Below are positions 15,450 through 23,411 of a stretch of 64,000 nucleotides of DNA, in pieces. The position numbers and the translations under genes were made by a program. Numbering within the stretch: the first letter of the stretch is position 1; the number at the start of each line of letters is the position of its first letter. The notes beneath the pieces are model-generated. The model was not told the DNA's origin. It made no database searches and saw only the letters and a list, made by a program, of their open reading frames with translations. Source of the stretch: Tessaracoccus aquimaris (GTDB lineage: Bacteria; Actinomycetota; Actinomycetes; Propionibacteriales; Propionibacteriaceae); assembly GCF_001997345.1 (NCBI RefSeq), contig NZ_CP019606.1, positions 62,001 through 126,000 on the forward strand, in the 5' to 3' direction.

Positions 15450-16313
15450 GTGGGCCGCGACGTCCGTTCCCTCTCCTCGCCGCCCGACACGGGCAAGCTG
15501 CTCGTCAAGGGCCTGACGGGGGCGCTCACCAAGCGTGGCGCGTCGGTCAGCGCGCTGCCAGAGCGCAGCTATCTCCTGATGGACCAGAAGCAGGACCTTG
15601 CGCTGCTGGCCGGCTACGACCGCGTCTGCGGCTTCACGCTACGCGACGACGTGCCCGCCACCTGGCTGCACGTCCAGACGTTCCCTCTGCAGGCCGCGCT
15701 GATGGCTGAGGACGACTTCCCGTTCTCGCTTGCCGGGCTGGTCCACGTCAGCAACGAGATGACGCAGCACCGGCGCGTCTCGGTGTCCGAGACTCTGCGC
15801 ATCAAGGTCTGGGCCGACAACCTCCGCCCGCACGCCAAGGGCGCCGTGTTCGATATGCGCGGCGAGATCCACGTCGGCGACGAACTCGTCTGGGAGGGCA
15901 CCTCGAACTACCTCGCCACCGGCGCGAAGGTTGCGGGTGAGCCCGTCAAGGCCGAACGCCTCGCCGCGCCCGCGGTGGAGCCGTCCCAGATGTGGCGACT
16001 GCCCGCGAACCTCGGTCGCCAGTACGCGGCGGTCTCGGGTGACTCGAACCCGATCCACCTTTCCGCGGCGACCGCGAGGCTGTTCGGGTTCCCCCGGGCG
16101 ATCATCCACGGCATGTGGACGCACGCCAGGGCGCTCGCGGCGCTGGGTGGCAGGCTGCCGTCGGCGTACTCGGTGCGGGTCCAGTTCGCCAAGCCGATCC
16201 TGCTGCCGGGGAGGGTGTTTTTCGCCTCCGAGCAGTCCGACGGCGACTGGGCCTTCTCGGTCGTCAACAAGGAGGGCAAGCCGCACCTGGTCGGCGACCT
16301 GACGCCGCTCTGA
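15450..16313 (+). CDS. MaoC-like (R)-specific enoyl-CoA hydratase, HtdX-like
   Basis: 287 residues from GTG 15450, one base after the reductase stop. A degenerate N-terminal hotdog domain (residues about 60-165) is followed by the active hydratase-2 motif YAAVSGDSNPIHLSAATA, with Asp and His, then FGFPRAIIHGMWTHARALA. The double-hotdog length and the place after a FabG4-type reductase match HtdX (Rv0241c-like) proteins, which interconvert enoyl-CoA and (R)-3-hydroxyacyl-CoA. An ATG inside the reductase stop is in another frame. The gene ends 4 bases from the convergent GH15 gene. Confidence 0.9.
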   Translation: MGRDVRSLSSPPDTGKLLVKGLTGALTKRGASVSALPERSYLLMDQKQDLALLAGYDRVCGFTLRDDVPATWLHVQTFPLQAALMAEDDFPFSLAGLVHVSNEMTQHRRVSVSETLRIKVWADNLRPHAKGAVFDMRGEIHVGDELVWEGTSNYLATGAKVAGEPVKAERLAAPAVEPSQMWRLPANLGRQYAAVSGDSNPIHLSAATARLFGFPRAIIHGMWTHARALAALGGRLPSAYSVRVQFAKPILLPGRVFFASEQSDGDWAFSVVNKEGKPHLVGDLTPL

Positions 16314-16317
16314 GAGT

Positions 16318-18099
16318 TCAGCGACGGTGGACGCCCCGGCCGCCGTGTCCGGCGAGCGCGTCCGCCGCGCGAACGAACGCCAGGTGCGAGAAGGCCTGGG
16401 GCGTGTTGCCGGTCTGTCGCCGGGCGACGGGGTCGAACTCCTCGCTGAGCAGGCCGACGTCGTTGGCGGCTCCGTCGACCAGGTCCATCAGTCGGTGCGC
16501 GTCGTCGAGGCGACCGCTCATCGCGTACTGCTCCACGAGCCACAGGCTGCACGCCAGGAACGGGTTCTCCCCGCCCCCGACCCCGTCGTCGCTGCGGTAC
16601 CGCATCACGAACCCGTCTCGCATCAACTGGCGCTCGATCTCCGCGACGGTGCCGAGCATCCGCGGATCGTCGGGCGCGCAGAAGCCGACCTGGGGGAGAA
16701 GCAGCAGCGCGGCGTCGACGTGCGTTGAGTCGTAGTACTGCACGAAGTGGCCCCGCTGCGCGTCGTAGCCCGAGGCCTCGATCTCGGCGCGCATGGCGTC
16801 GCGCAACCTTGCCCAGTGCTCCGCGTCGCCGGGCAGGCGGTGTTCTCCCACGGCCCGCACCGCCGTGTCGAGCGCGGCCCAGATCATCACGCGCGAGTGC
16901 GTGAACATGCGCGGGCCGCCGCGCATCTCCCACATCCCCTGATCGGGCTGGTCCATCCGCGCGATGACCTCCTCGAGCAGGGCCCGCTGCAGTGCCCACG
17001 AGGTCTTCGTCTCCCGAAGCCCAGCGACTCGGGCCGCCTCGAGGGCCATAAGTACCTCGCCCAGGACGTCGCCCTGATACTGCTCGACGGCACCGTTGCC
17101 GATCCGCACCGGGACCGACCCCTCATAGCCCGGGAGGCTGGTGAGTTCGCGCTCGGCCAGGTCGCGTTCCCCGCCTGCGCCGTACATGATCTGCACCTGC
17201 GCGGGGTCGCCCGCCACGGCCCGCAGGAGCCAGTCGCGCCAGTGGTGGGCGATCGACACGAAGCCGTGCGAGATGAGCACCTCCAGCGTGAGCGCGGCGT
17301 CGCGGAGCCACACATAGCGGTAGTCCCAGTTCCGGCTCCCGCCGATCGCCTCAGGCAGTGAGGTGGTCGCGGCCGCGACGATCCCGCCGGTCGCCCGGTC
17401 GGTCAGCGCCCGCAGCACCAGCAGCGATCGCACGACGCCCGCGATGTGATGGCCTTCCTGGCGGATGTGGTCGGCCCAGTCCTGCCACCACCGTCGGGTG
17501 GTCTCAAGTTCGCGTTCGGCGTCGACGGTGCCGGGCCGGTTCTGGTGCGAGGGCCACCAGACGGCTGTCAGGTCGTGCGTCTCGCCCTCGCCAACCGTGA
17601 ACTCGGCGACGTGACGGTGATCGTCGCCGTGCAGCCTGAGCCCGCGCAGTTCCACGGCGTCGGGACCCGCGAGCGCGCGCAGGGCTGGCTCGTTCGCGGT
17701 GCCGACCTGGCTCACCCACGGCACGGCCCTTGCGTAATCGAACCGGAACCGCACCTCGGTGCGGAACCCGACGCTGCCCGAGACACCCCGGATGCGGCGG
17801 ATCAGTGTCGTGTCTGGCCCGATGGGCAGCGCGTCGATCACCTCGGCGACCCCCTGCGGCGTCGTCCAGCGCGTCACGAGCACGAAGGTGTCGCCGTCGT
17901 AGCGGCGGGTGACGACGGCGTCCGGGTCGGTGGGGCGCAGCGACCAGCGGCCCTGGTCCTCGCCGCCGAGGAGCGCACCGAAGATGGAGGCCGAGTCGAA
18001 GCGGGGCGCGCACCACCAGTCGATCTCGCCCGTGCGTGAGATCAGCGCAGCGGTGCGGGCGTTGCTCACCAACGCGTAGTCCTCGATGCGGGTGCCCAT
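16318..18099 (-). CDS. Glycoside hydrolase family 15 (trehalase/glucoamylase)
   Basis: 593 residues from ATG 18099. The N-terminal beta-sandwich begins IEDYALVSNARTAALISRTG and IDWWCAPRFDSASIFGALLG, a signature of bacterial GH15 proteins. The (alpha/alpha)6 barrel carries GGSRNWDYRYVWLRDAALT, QIMYGAGGERDLAERELTSL, GSVPVRIGNGAVEQYQGDVL and a C-terminal FLACSLWLVEQYAMSGRLDDA. These fit the actinobacterial GH15 trehalase group better than starch glucoamylases, but the substrate cannot be decided from sequence alone. There is no signal peptide, so it acts in the cytoplasm. Confidence 0.88.
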   Translation of the reverse strand: MGTRIEDYALVSNARTAALISRTGEIDWWCAPRFDSASIFGALLGGEDQGRWSLRPTDPDAVVTRRYDGDTFVLVTRWTTPQGVAEVIDALPIGPDTTLIRRIRGVSGSVGFRTEVRFRFDYARAVPWVSQVGTANEPALRALAGPDAVELRGLRLHGDDHRHVAEFTVGEGETHDLTAVWWPSHQNRPGTVDAERELETTRRWWQDWADHIRQEGHHIAGVVRSLLVLRALTDRATGGIVAAATTSLPEAIGGSRNWDYRYVWLRDAALTLEVLISHGFVSIAHHWRDWLLRAVAGDPAQVQIMYGAGGERDLAERELTSLPGYEGSVPVRIGNGAVEQYQGDVLGEVLMALEAARVAGLRETKTSWALQRALLEEVIARMDQPDQGMWEMRGGPRMFTHSRVMIWAALDTAVRAVGEHRLPGDAEHWARLRDAMRAEIEASGYDAQRGHFVQYYDSTHVDAALLLLPQVGFCAPDDPRMLGTVAEIERQLMRDGFVMRYRSDDGVGGGENPFLACSLWLVEQYAMSGRLDDAHRLMDLVDGAANDVGLLSEEFDPVARRQTGNTPQAFSHLAFVRAADALAGHGGRGVHRR

Positions 18100-18233
18100 A
18101 CCTGATTGTGCCGCGAATCCAGGGCGCGCTCGGTCGGATCGGGGAGTACCCACCCTCACTGCTGGCCGACAAGGGGAAATGACCTCGAGGCGTCCCTAGA
18201 CTCGGGGCGAGCGAGAGTCTGGGGAGGTCGCAC

Positions 18234-20519
18234 ATGCTGGGTTGGCGTCGAGGGATCGCGGCGGGTCTCGTCTGCGGGGTGCTTGGCACGATGGTCGCCA
18301 CCGCGACGGCCGAGGCCGACGAGAACGGGCGCGATGAGGTCGGCCACGGTCGTTACGTGATCAGCGAAGACGGGGCCTCGGTGCAGGCAACCATCACCAT
18401 GACCGTGACCAACACCGACACGCGTGTGACGCCGGATAACCCGGGCGGCAGGTGGCTCGTGACGACCGTCAAGACGAACATCCCGGCCTCGGCGGAGAGC
18501 GTGAAGGCCACCTCGAGCGGTGCCGCGCTCACGGTGAGTCTGGCCGACGTCACGCAGAAGGATCCGAACATCCGCGTCGCCACCATCACGGTGCCCGAAC
18601 TGAAGTACGGCGAGACGGGCACGATCGTGCTGACCTATACCGTGCCCGGCGCACCCTTCCGGGCGAAGGACTACACGAGGATTGGAAGGGGCTACGCCGG
18701 GATCGGGCTCTGGATCGAGGGCGACCCCGGGAAGACGACAGCCGAGGTCGTCGCCCCGACCTCGATGCAACTGATCACCGACGACCCCGGCTACACCGGG
18801 GTGCCCGACGGGGACACGACCGTGTGGACCTCGAAGAACTCCCCGGTGGCGAACTACTGGGCGTACCTGGTGCTGCGCGACCCCTCCGTCAACGACGGCC
18901 GAACCGTGAAGGTCGGGAAGGCGACGATCGCGCTGGAGGCCCTGCCGGGGGACGGCGAGTGGCTCGACAGCACCGAGCGGGCGCTCACCGAGGGGCTGCC
19001 GAGGCTGGAGAAGCTCATGGGGGTCGAGTGGGAGGGCGCCGAGGTCACGCTGTTCGAGGACCTGTCGGTCTACACGTTCGGTGGGTACACCACACTCCTC
19101 GACAAGCGCACGGCGGGAGTCACCGAGAAGGAGAGCCCCCACGACGTGCTGCGCCAGGCCACCAGCGCCTGGCTCGGCGAGGACAGGCTCAAGGAGCGGT
19201 GGCTGCACGAGGGGATCGCCGCGTTCGTCGCGTACCGTGCGAGCGACGGGGTGGGGGCCACGCTGGTGACCCCGAAGCCGGGGTCCGGGAAGGGCTCGCT
19301 GCCGCTCGGGCAGTGGCAGTGGACCCCACGTGCGGACCCGACGCCCGAGGAGGACTACGCGTACCCGACGTCGCACGGCACCATGAGGCTGCTCCTCGAC
19401 GGGTTGGACGACGAGGCGGTGGCACGCGTGCTGAGCGGGGCCGTCCGCGGGGAGTCCGCCTACGAGGAGCCAGGCGCGGCGGACGGCGTCGCGATCACCG
19501 ACCAACGGCGCTTCCTCGACCTCGTGGAGGTCCGGGGAGGCAACGCCAAGGCCGCCGACGCGTACGTGGCGCAGTCGGTCTTCGACGCGGAACAGGCCAA
19601 GGCGCTCGAGCCGAGGGCAGCGGCGCGGGCGGCGTACGTCGGTATCGACGAGAAGGACGGCGCCTGGCTGCCGCCCAAGGCGCTACGGGCGCAGATGGCG
19701 GGCTGGGAGTTCGCCGAGGCCGAGAAGTCCTTGGCGGGCCTCGGCGACCTGCCCGAGTCCGCCGGAGGCCTTCAGTCGAGCGCTGAGAAGGTCGGGCTGA
19801 AGGTGCCCGCGAGCGTGCGCGCGGCCTATGACGGCGCGGATGGTGCGAACCCGGACGCGGCGGTGAAGACGCTCGGCGAGGCCAAGGACGTCCTGTTCGA
19901 CCTGACGGGTGCCATCCGCTCGGCGCAGCGCGGCGACGGCCCCTTCGTCGGGATCGGCCGGGCGGTGCTCGGGGCGAACCAGGCGCTCGACCGCTCGCGC
20001 TCGGCGTTCGAGTCGGGCGACCTCGACCAGGCCCGCCGCAGCCTTTCGGCCTACCAGGACAAGCAGCGCGGCGCCGCCGGGGTCGGCATTGCCATCGTCG
20101 TGGGGGCAGCAGTGTTGCTGCTCGGCGCGGTCGCGGGGGTGCTGATCTGGCGTCGCCGCCGCTCCAGGCCCTCGGCCGCGCAGGCACCGCCGTCGGCCGA
20201 TCGGTTGCTCTCCGCGGACCCGTGGTCGGGGTCCGCGAACGCGAGTCGGCCACCCTTCGCGGGCCCGGCCCAGCAGTCGCCGCCCTTCCGGGGGCCGACG
20301 CAGGGTGGACCCCCGACGCAGGGCCCAGCGGTTCGACCGCCCGGGAACCCGGGCGGGCAGGGGCAACCGCCTCCAGGGCCGCAGTTCGCATCCCCTGGGT
20401 CGGGCGGACCACCGCCGCGGCCGAACCCGGCGCCTCCTGGCGGTCAACCGCGACCCGGCGGCCCCGCCCAGCCAGGGCGCCAGCCGCCGCCGGGGCCATC
20501 TGGACCTCCCCGGAGTTGA
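18234..20519 (+). CDS. Membrane-anchored M1-peptidase-like protein lacking the zinc motif
   Basis: 761 residues. A signal peptide (residues 1-27, ending near TAEA) is followed by a beta-rich domain (VSISEDGASVQATITM-like region to about residue 220) and a helical region resembling the gluzincin fold of M1 aminopeptidases. Where M1 enzymes have HEXXH, residues 307-311 read RQATS, followed by AWLGEDRLKERWLHEGIAAF with Glu326; both zinc histidines are absent. Residues about 620-645 (GVGIAIVVGAAVLLLGAVAGVLIW) form one membrane helix, then RRRR and a Pro/Gly/Gln-rich tail of about 110 residues. The protein is therefore extracellular with a disordered inner tail. GGGGAGG precedes the ATG; a TAGACT -10 box is at 18197-18202. 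Confidence 0.72.
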   Translation: MLGWRRGIAAGLVCGVLGTMVATATAEADENGRDEVGHGRYVISEDGASVQATITMTVTNTDTRVTPDNPGGRWLVTTVKTNIPASAESVKATSSGAALTVSLADVTQKDPNIRVATITVPELKYGETGTIVLTYTVPGAPFRAKDYTRIGRGYAGIGLWIEGDPGKTTAEVVAPTSMQLITDDPGYTGVPDGDTTVWTSKNSPVANYWAYLVLRDPSVNDGRTVKVGKATIALEALPGDGEWLDSTERALTEGLPRLEKLMGVEWEGAEVTLFEDLSVYTFGGYTTLLDKRTAGVTEKESPHDVLRQATSAWLGEDRLKERWLHEGIAAFVAYRASDGVGATLVTPKPGSGKGSLPLGQWQWTPRADPTPEEDYAYPTSHGTMRLLLDGLDDEAVARVLSGAVRGESAYEEPGAADGVAITDQRRFLDLVEVRGGNAKAADAYVAQSVFDAEQAKALEPRAAARAAYVGIDEKDGAWLPPKALRAQMAGWEFAEAEKSLAGLGDLPESAGGLQSSAEKVGLKVPASVRAAYDGADGANPDAAVKTLGEAKDVLFDLTGAIRSAQRGDGPFVGIGRAVLGANQALDRSRSAFESGDLDQARRSLSAYQDKQRGAAGVGIAIVVGAAVLLLGAVAGVLIWRRRRSRPSAAQAPPSADRLLSADPWSGSANASRPPFAGPAQQSPPFRGPTQGGPPTQGPAVRPPGNPGGQGQPPPGPQFASPGSGGPPPRPNPAPPGGQPRPGGPAQPGRQPPPGPSGPPRS

Positions 20520-20527
20520 GCCGGGGT

Positions 20528-20553
20528 GCGGGTCCGGGACGTGCGCGACCCGC
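20528..20553. terminator. Hairpin between convergent genes
   Basis: GCGGGTC (20528-20534) and GACCCGC (20547-20553) form a 7-bp GC-rich stem with a 12-base loop, between the stops of the M1-like gene and the DMT transporter gene. There is no T tract. Confidence 0.4.
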
Positions 20554-21468
20554 TCACCCGCGACCGGTGTGGCGCGGGGCCAATGGTGCCGGGGCCGGGT
20601 GCGTGTTTGCGGGACGGCGGCGCGCCGCATGCGCCTGCACGGCCACCATGGAGCCGAGCACGATCGCCAGCCCGAGCCACTGGGTCGCGCCGAGGTGCTC
20701 ATGCCCGACCAGCAGTCCGACGGTCACGCCAGCAACCGGGTTGAGCAGTCCCACGACGCCAACCACCCCCGCGTCCAGGTGTGCGAGGGCCCCGAACCAG
20801 CACAGGTAGGCCACCGCGGTCGCGAGGATCGACAGGTACGCAACGGCGCCGATCTGGGGCAGGCCAAGGTGCGGGGGAGTGCCCTCGAGGAGCAGTGCCG
20901 CCACGACCAGCGCCCCTCCGCCCCACAGCAACTGCCAGCAGGTGGTGTGCAGGATGGGGATGTCGCCCTGCCAGCGCCTGGCAAGGATCGAGCCGACGCT
21001 GTTCATGGCCATCGCGCCGAGAGAGGCCGCGAGGCCCCACGGCTGAAAGTTGCCCGACCCCACACCGACAAGGAGCGGGACTCCGAGCGCGCCCAGCGCG
21101 GCCCCTGCGAGCAGCACGGCGGTCGGCCGCTGCCCGAGCAGCCCCCAGGCGCTGAGGGTCAGCGCGATCGGCGCCAGGGCCATCACCGACGACGCGACGG
21201 CGCTGGGGAGCAGTTGGGCGGCCAGGAAGATCAGCAGGAAGAACCCGCCGATGTTGAGAAGTCCGAGCAGGGCTGAGCGCCACCACCACGACCCCGAGGG
21301 CAACCGTCGAACGAAGAGGAGCAGCAGCAGCCCTGCAGGGGCGGCCCGCAGTGCAGCCCCCCAGAGCGGAGAGTCTGCGGGCATGAAGTGGGAGTTCACG
21401 AAGTAGGTGCTTCCCCACAGCACCGGAGGGATCGCCGCGATCAGCATCCAACGCAATTTACTTTCCAT
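20554..21468 (-). CDS. DMT-superfamily (EamA) transporter
   Basis: 304 residues with ten predicted helices arranged as two EamA repeats. The first repeat starts MLIAAIPPVLWGSTYFVNSHF and the second starts WGLAASLGAMAMNSVGSIL, ending VGLLNPVAGVTVGLLVGHE and LGLAIVLGSMVAVQAHA. Such proteins export amino acids, nucleotides or drugs. The start is set at ATG 21468 because a consensus TATAAT lies 7 bases upstream; an in-frame ATG at 21477 would fall inside that -10 region. It is divergent from a MarR regulator and shares its two operators, so its export substrate is probably the MarR ligand. Confidence 0.9.
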   Translation of the reverse strand: MESKLRWMLIAAIPPVLWGSTYFVNSHFMPADSPLWGAALRAAPAGLLLLLFVRRLPSGSWWWRSALLGLLNIGGFFLLIFLAAQLLPSAVASSVMALAPIALTLSAWGLLGQRPTAVLLAGAALGALGVPLLVGVGSGNFQPWGLAASLGAMAMNSVGSILARRWQGDIPILHTTCWQLLWGGGALVVAALLLEGTPPHLGLPQIGAVAYLSILATAVAYLCWFGALAHLDAGVVGVVGLLNPVAGVTVGLLVGHEHLGATQWLGLAIVLGSMVAVQAHAARRRPANTHPAPAPLAPRHTGRG

Positions 21469-21474
21469 GGAAAG
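21461..21474. promoter_or_regulatory. MarR operator 1 (perfect palindrome over the transporter start)
   Basis: CTTTCCATGGAAAG is a perfect 14-base palindrome whose central CAT is the start codon of the DMT transporter on the minus strand. Core TTTCC-AT-GGAAA. Confidence 0.65.
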
Positions 21475-21481
21475 CATTATA

Positions 21482-21493
21482 GTTTCCGAGGAA
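21482..21493. promoter_or_regulatory. MarR operator 2
   Basis: GTTTCCGAGGAA repeats the TTTCC-NN-GGAA core of operator 1, about 21 bases (two helical turns) away, and is placed between the two divergent -10 elements. Confidence 0.55.
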
Positions 21494-21495
21494 GA

Positions 21496-21501
21496 TATAC
21501 T
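21496..21501 (+). promoter_or_regulatory. -10 element of the marR promoter
   Basis: TATACT; 3 bases before ATG 21505 and 6 before the next codon, GTG 21508. The standard spacing would make the mRNA start at GTG 21508, so the first residue of the protein may be that codon. Confidence 0.5.
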
Positions 21502-21504
21502 GAA

Positions 21505-22005
21505 ATGGTGACCGATCATGTCTCTCAGATCCGCGAACAGTGGGCCCAGGAACGACCCGACCTCGACACCGAGCCGATCGCGATCGTCGGCCGCCTACAC
21601 CGCATCGGCGATCACCTCCGGGAGCGCATCGCGGTGGTGCAGGCGGAGTTCGGGCTCAACGAGGGCGAGTTCGATGTGCTCGCGACCCTGCGGCGCGCCG
21701 GGCAGCCGTTCGAGTTGTCGCCCAACGAGTTGGCGGCGTGGACGATGGTCACCAGCGGGGCGATCACCAAGCGCGTCGACAGGCTCGCGGCCGCGGGGTA
21801 TGTGGAGCGCGAGAGGGCCGCGCATGACCGCCGCGGGCGCGTCGTTCGGTTGACAGCGGAGGGCAGGGACCTGATCGATCGGGCGGTCGAGGCGCACCTC
21901 GCGAACGAGCGAGCGCTCCTTGCCCCGCTCCGAGCCTCGGAGCGCGTCCACCTGGCGGCGCTCCTCCGCGCCTGGTCTGAGGCGATCGAGAACGGCGCTG
22001 GTTGA
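21505..22005 (+). CDS. MarR-family transcriptional regulator
   Basis: 166 residues. The winged helix spans AEFGLNEGEFDVLATLRRAGQPFELSPNELAAW, the recognition helix is MVTSGAITKRVDRLAAAGYVERE, and the wing is DRRGRVVRLTAEGRDLID, the typical MarR DRR-G-R-x-V-x-LT pattern. It is divergent from a DMT exporter and two matching palindromes lie between the genes, so it very likely represses both itself and the exporter. The start may be GTG 21508 rather than ATG 21505. Its stop codon lies inside a short repeat element (22000-22015). Confidence 0.93.
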   Translation: MVTDHVSQIREQWAQERPDLDTEPIAIVGRLHRIGDHLRERIAVVQAEFGLNEGEFDVLATLRRAGQPFELSPNELAAWTMVTSGAITKRVDRLAAAGYVERERAAHDRRGRVVRLTAEGRDLIDRAVEAHLANERALLAPLRASERVHLAALLRAWSEAIENGAG

Positions 22006-22128
22006 GCCATGAAGCCCGTTGGTTGAGCCATGAAGCGGCCCGCAGCGTCGCTTCATCGGTCGAAACCCCTCGCACCCGGTGCAGGGACTGACCCCGCGTC
22101 GCTTCATCGGTCGAAACCTCTTGCACCC
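22000..22128. repeat. Paired REP-like repeat elements
   Basis: GGTTGAGCCATGAAGC occurs at 22000-22015 and again at 22021-22036. It is followed by two copies of a 33-base unit containing GCGTCGCTTCATCGGTCGAA at 22045-22077 and 22096-22128. ATGAAGCG in the first type and CGCTTCAT in the second are complementary, so the copies can fold on each other. The first copy supplies the marR stop codon. It looks like a non-coding repetitive extragenic element. Confidence 0.75.
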
Positions 22129-22183
22129 TACGAGGAAACCCGCGCCCATCGTCTGCCCCGACCGGCATCGACCCGCCCGCCGA

Positions 22184-22189
22184 TACTGT
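22184..22189 (+). promoter_or_regulatory. -10 element of leaderless promoter for the monooxygenase gene
   Basis: TACTGT is 6 bases before ATG 22196 and supports that start. Confidence 0.5.
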
Positions 22190-22195
22190 GGCCCG

Positions 22196-22465
22196 ATGAT
22201 CATCGTGGCAGGACACCTGAAGATCGCGACCGGCAGCAGGGAGGACTTCCTCGAACGGTCTCTCGACGCGATCGGGACGGCGCGAACGGCCCCCGGCTGC
22301 CTGGACTACAGCGTCTCGCCCGATCCCATCGACGTCGACCGCGTCAACGTGTGCGAGATCTGGCGCGACGCCGACGCCCTCGAGGCCTTCCGTGGCAGCG
22401 GCATCGACGATGCGCAGGGTCTGCTGGTGGTGGCGGCCGCCGTCGGCCAGTTCGACGTCAACTGA
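22196..22465 (+). CDS. Antibiotic biosynthesis monooxygenase (ABM) domain protein
   Basis: 89 residues, the normal length of a single ABM/YgiN ferredoxin-like domain. It begins MIIVAGHLKIATGSREDFLE, with ARTAPGCLDYSVSPDPID and CEIWRDADALEAFRGS matching the second and third strands and helix of the fold. Such proteins act as small cofactor-free quinol or anthrone oxygenases. The substrate is unknown. It is a lone gene ending 3 bases before the convergent end of the lipid locus. Confidence 0.85.
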   Translation: MIIVAGHLKIATGSREDFLERSLDAIGTARTAPGCLDYSVSPDPIDVDRVNVCEIWRDADALEAFRGSGIDDAQGLLVVAAAVGQFDVN

Positions 22466-22468
22466 GCC

Positions 22469-23410
22469 CTACAACTGCAGCAGCAGCGCGTTGGCCGTCA
22501 GGCCTGCGGCGGTCCCGCACAGCAGCACCCGCGAGCCTGGGCCGATCCGGCCCTCATCCAACGACCTGGCAAGCGCGAAGGGCACCGAGGCGGAGACCAT
22601 GTTGCCGAAGTCCTCGACGTAGTTGGCGTACCTGCCCTCTGGGATGCCGATCCTGCGCATGATCAGCGGCAGCGCCCGGCTCGCCTGGTGCGGGATCACG
22701 TAGTCGATCTCGTCGATCGAGACCTCAGCCCGCTCGAAGAAGCGGTCGAAGAACGCGGGCAGCACCCGTGACGCCGACAGCAGCACCGCGCGGCCGTTCA
22801 TGTCGAAGCGGTGGTCGTGGTCGGTCTCAGGCGTGTAGTCGCGCGCCGGGTAGCGGCTTCCGCCGCCGCGCAGTTCGGTCTCGTGTGCGTGCCGAGGCCA
22901 GGTCTGCTGCAGAGAGGCGACCACGCCCACGCCCGGCTCTGAGGGCGTCGAGACCACCACGGCGACCGCTGCGTCGGAGAACAGTTCGTAGCTCTCCTTC
23001 TGCTCCGGGTTGAGGAACTGGGCGCCGACGTCGCCGGAGACGATCAGGATCCGTCGGTAGTCGCCGTCGCGCAGGTACCTCGACGCGACGTCGAGGGCGG
23101 TGATGAAACTCGTGCAGGTGGAGTTGACGTCGAGCGCCGCGCACCGCGCGTCGGGGGCGACCTGCTCCTGCACGAGCGCCGCGGTGCAGGGGATCGGCTG
23201 CACGTCGCTTGCTGTCGCGCCGAGCACGCAGTCGATGTCGTCGGGACCGACGCCCGCGGCAGAGAGGGCCTTGCCCGCCGCCTCAACGAGCATTCCCAGG
23301 TGCTGCGACGGGGCGTCGGCGCGGTATCTGGTCACCGATCCGAAGGTGACCCTCCGGCTTGGCAGGACGACGCCGTAGCCGTCGATCTGGAGTCCGCGGA
23401 CAGCGGTCAT
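22469..23410 (-). CDS. KAS III / OleA-like condensing enzyme
   Basis: 313 residues of thiolase fold. It begins VRGLQIDGYGVVLPSRRVTF; the acylated cysteine is Cys99 in DVNSTCTSFITALDVA; the catalytic His is in VIPHQASRALPL and the Asn in VEDFGNMVSASVPFALA. The full Cys-His-Asn triad means it can condense acyl thioesters. It is shorter and more diverged than housekeeping FabH and lacks any ACP or fatty-acid gene next to it. Last gene of a four-gene operon (SDR, MBL, adenylating enzyme, this), starting one base after the preceding stop. In this context it resembles the OleA role, condensing two acyl chains, but that is inference. Confidence 0.87.
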   Translation of the reverse strand: MTAVRGLQIDGYGVVLPSRRVTFGSVTRYRADAPSQHLGMLVEAAGKALSAAGVGPDDIDCVLGATASDVQPIPCTAALVQEQVAPDARCAALDVNSTCTSFITALDVASRYLRDGDYRRILIVSGDVGAQFLNPEQKESYELFSDAAVAVVVSTPSEPGVGVVASLQQTWPRHAHETELRGGGSRYPARDYTPETDHDHRFDMNGRAVLLSASRVLPAFFDRFFERAEVSIDEIDYVIPHQASRALPLIMRRIGIPEGRYANYVEDFGNMVSASVPFALARSLDEGRIGPGSRVLLCGTAAGLTANALLLQL

Positions 23411-23411
23411 A

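Larger units (their letters stand above)
21476..21504 (-). promoter_or_regulatory. Consensus leaderless promoter of the DMT transporter
   Basis: Minus strand -35 TTCAGT (21504-21499), 17-base spacer, perfect -10 TATAAT (21481-21476), then 7 bases to ATG 21468. Operator 2 lies within the spacer and operator 1 over the start site. Confidence 0.65.

Noticed and set aside
13889-15532. Long minus-strand frame over the thiolase and FabG4-like genes
   Set aside because: Low-complexity antisense translation; the plus-strand genes carry full catalytic motifs.
22045-22128. Start of a CRISPR array
   Set aside because: Only two copies, with an 18-base gap and no cas genes.
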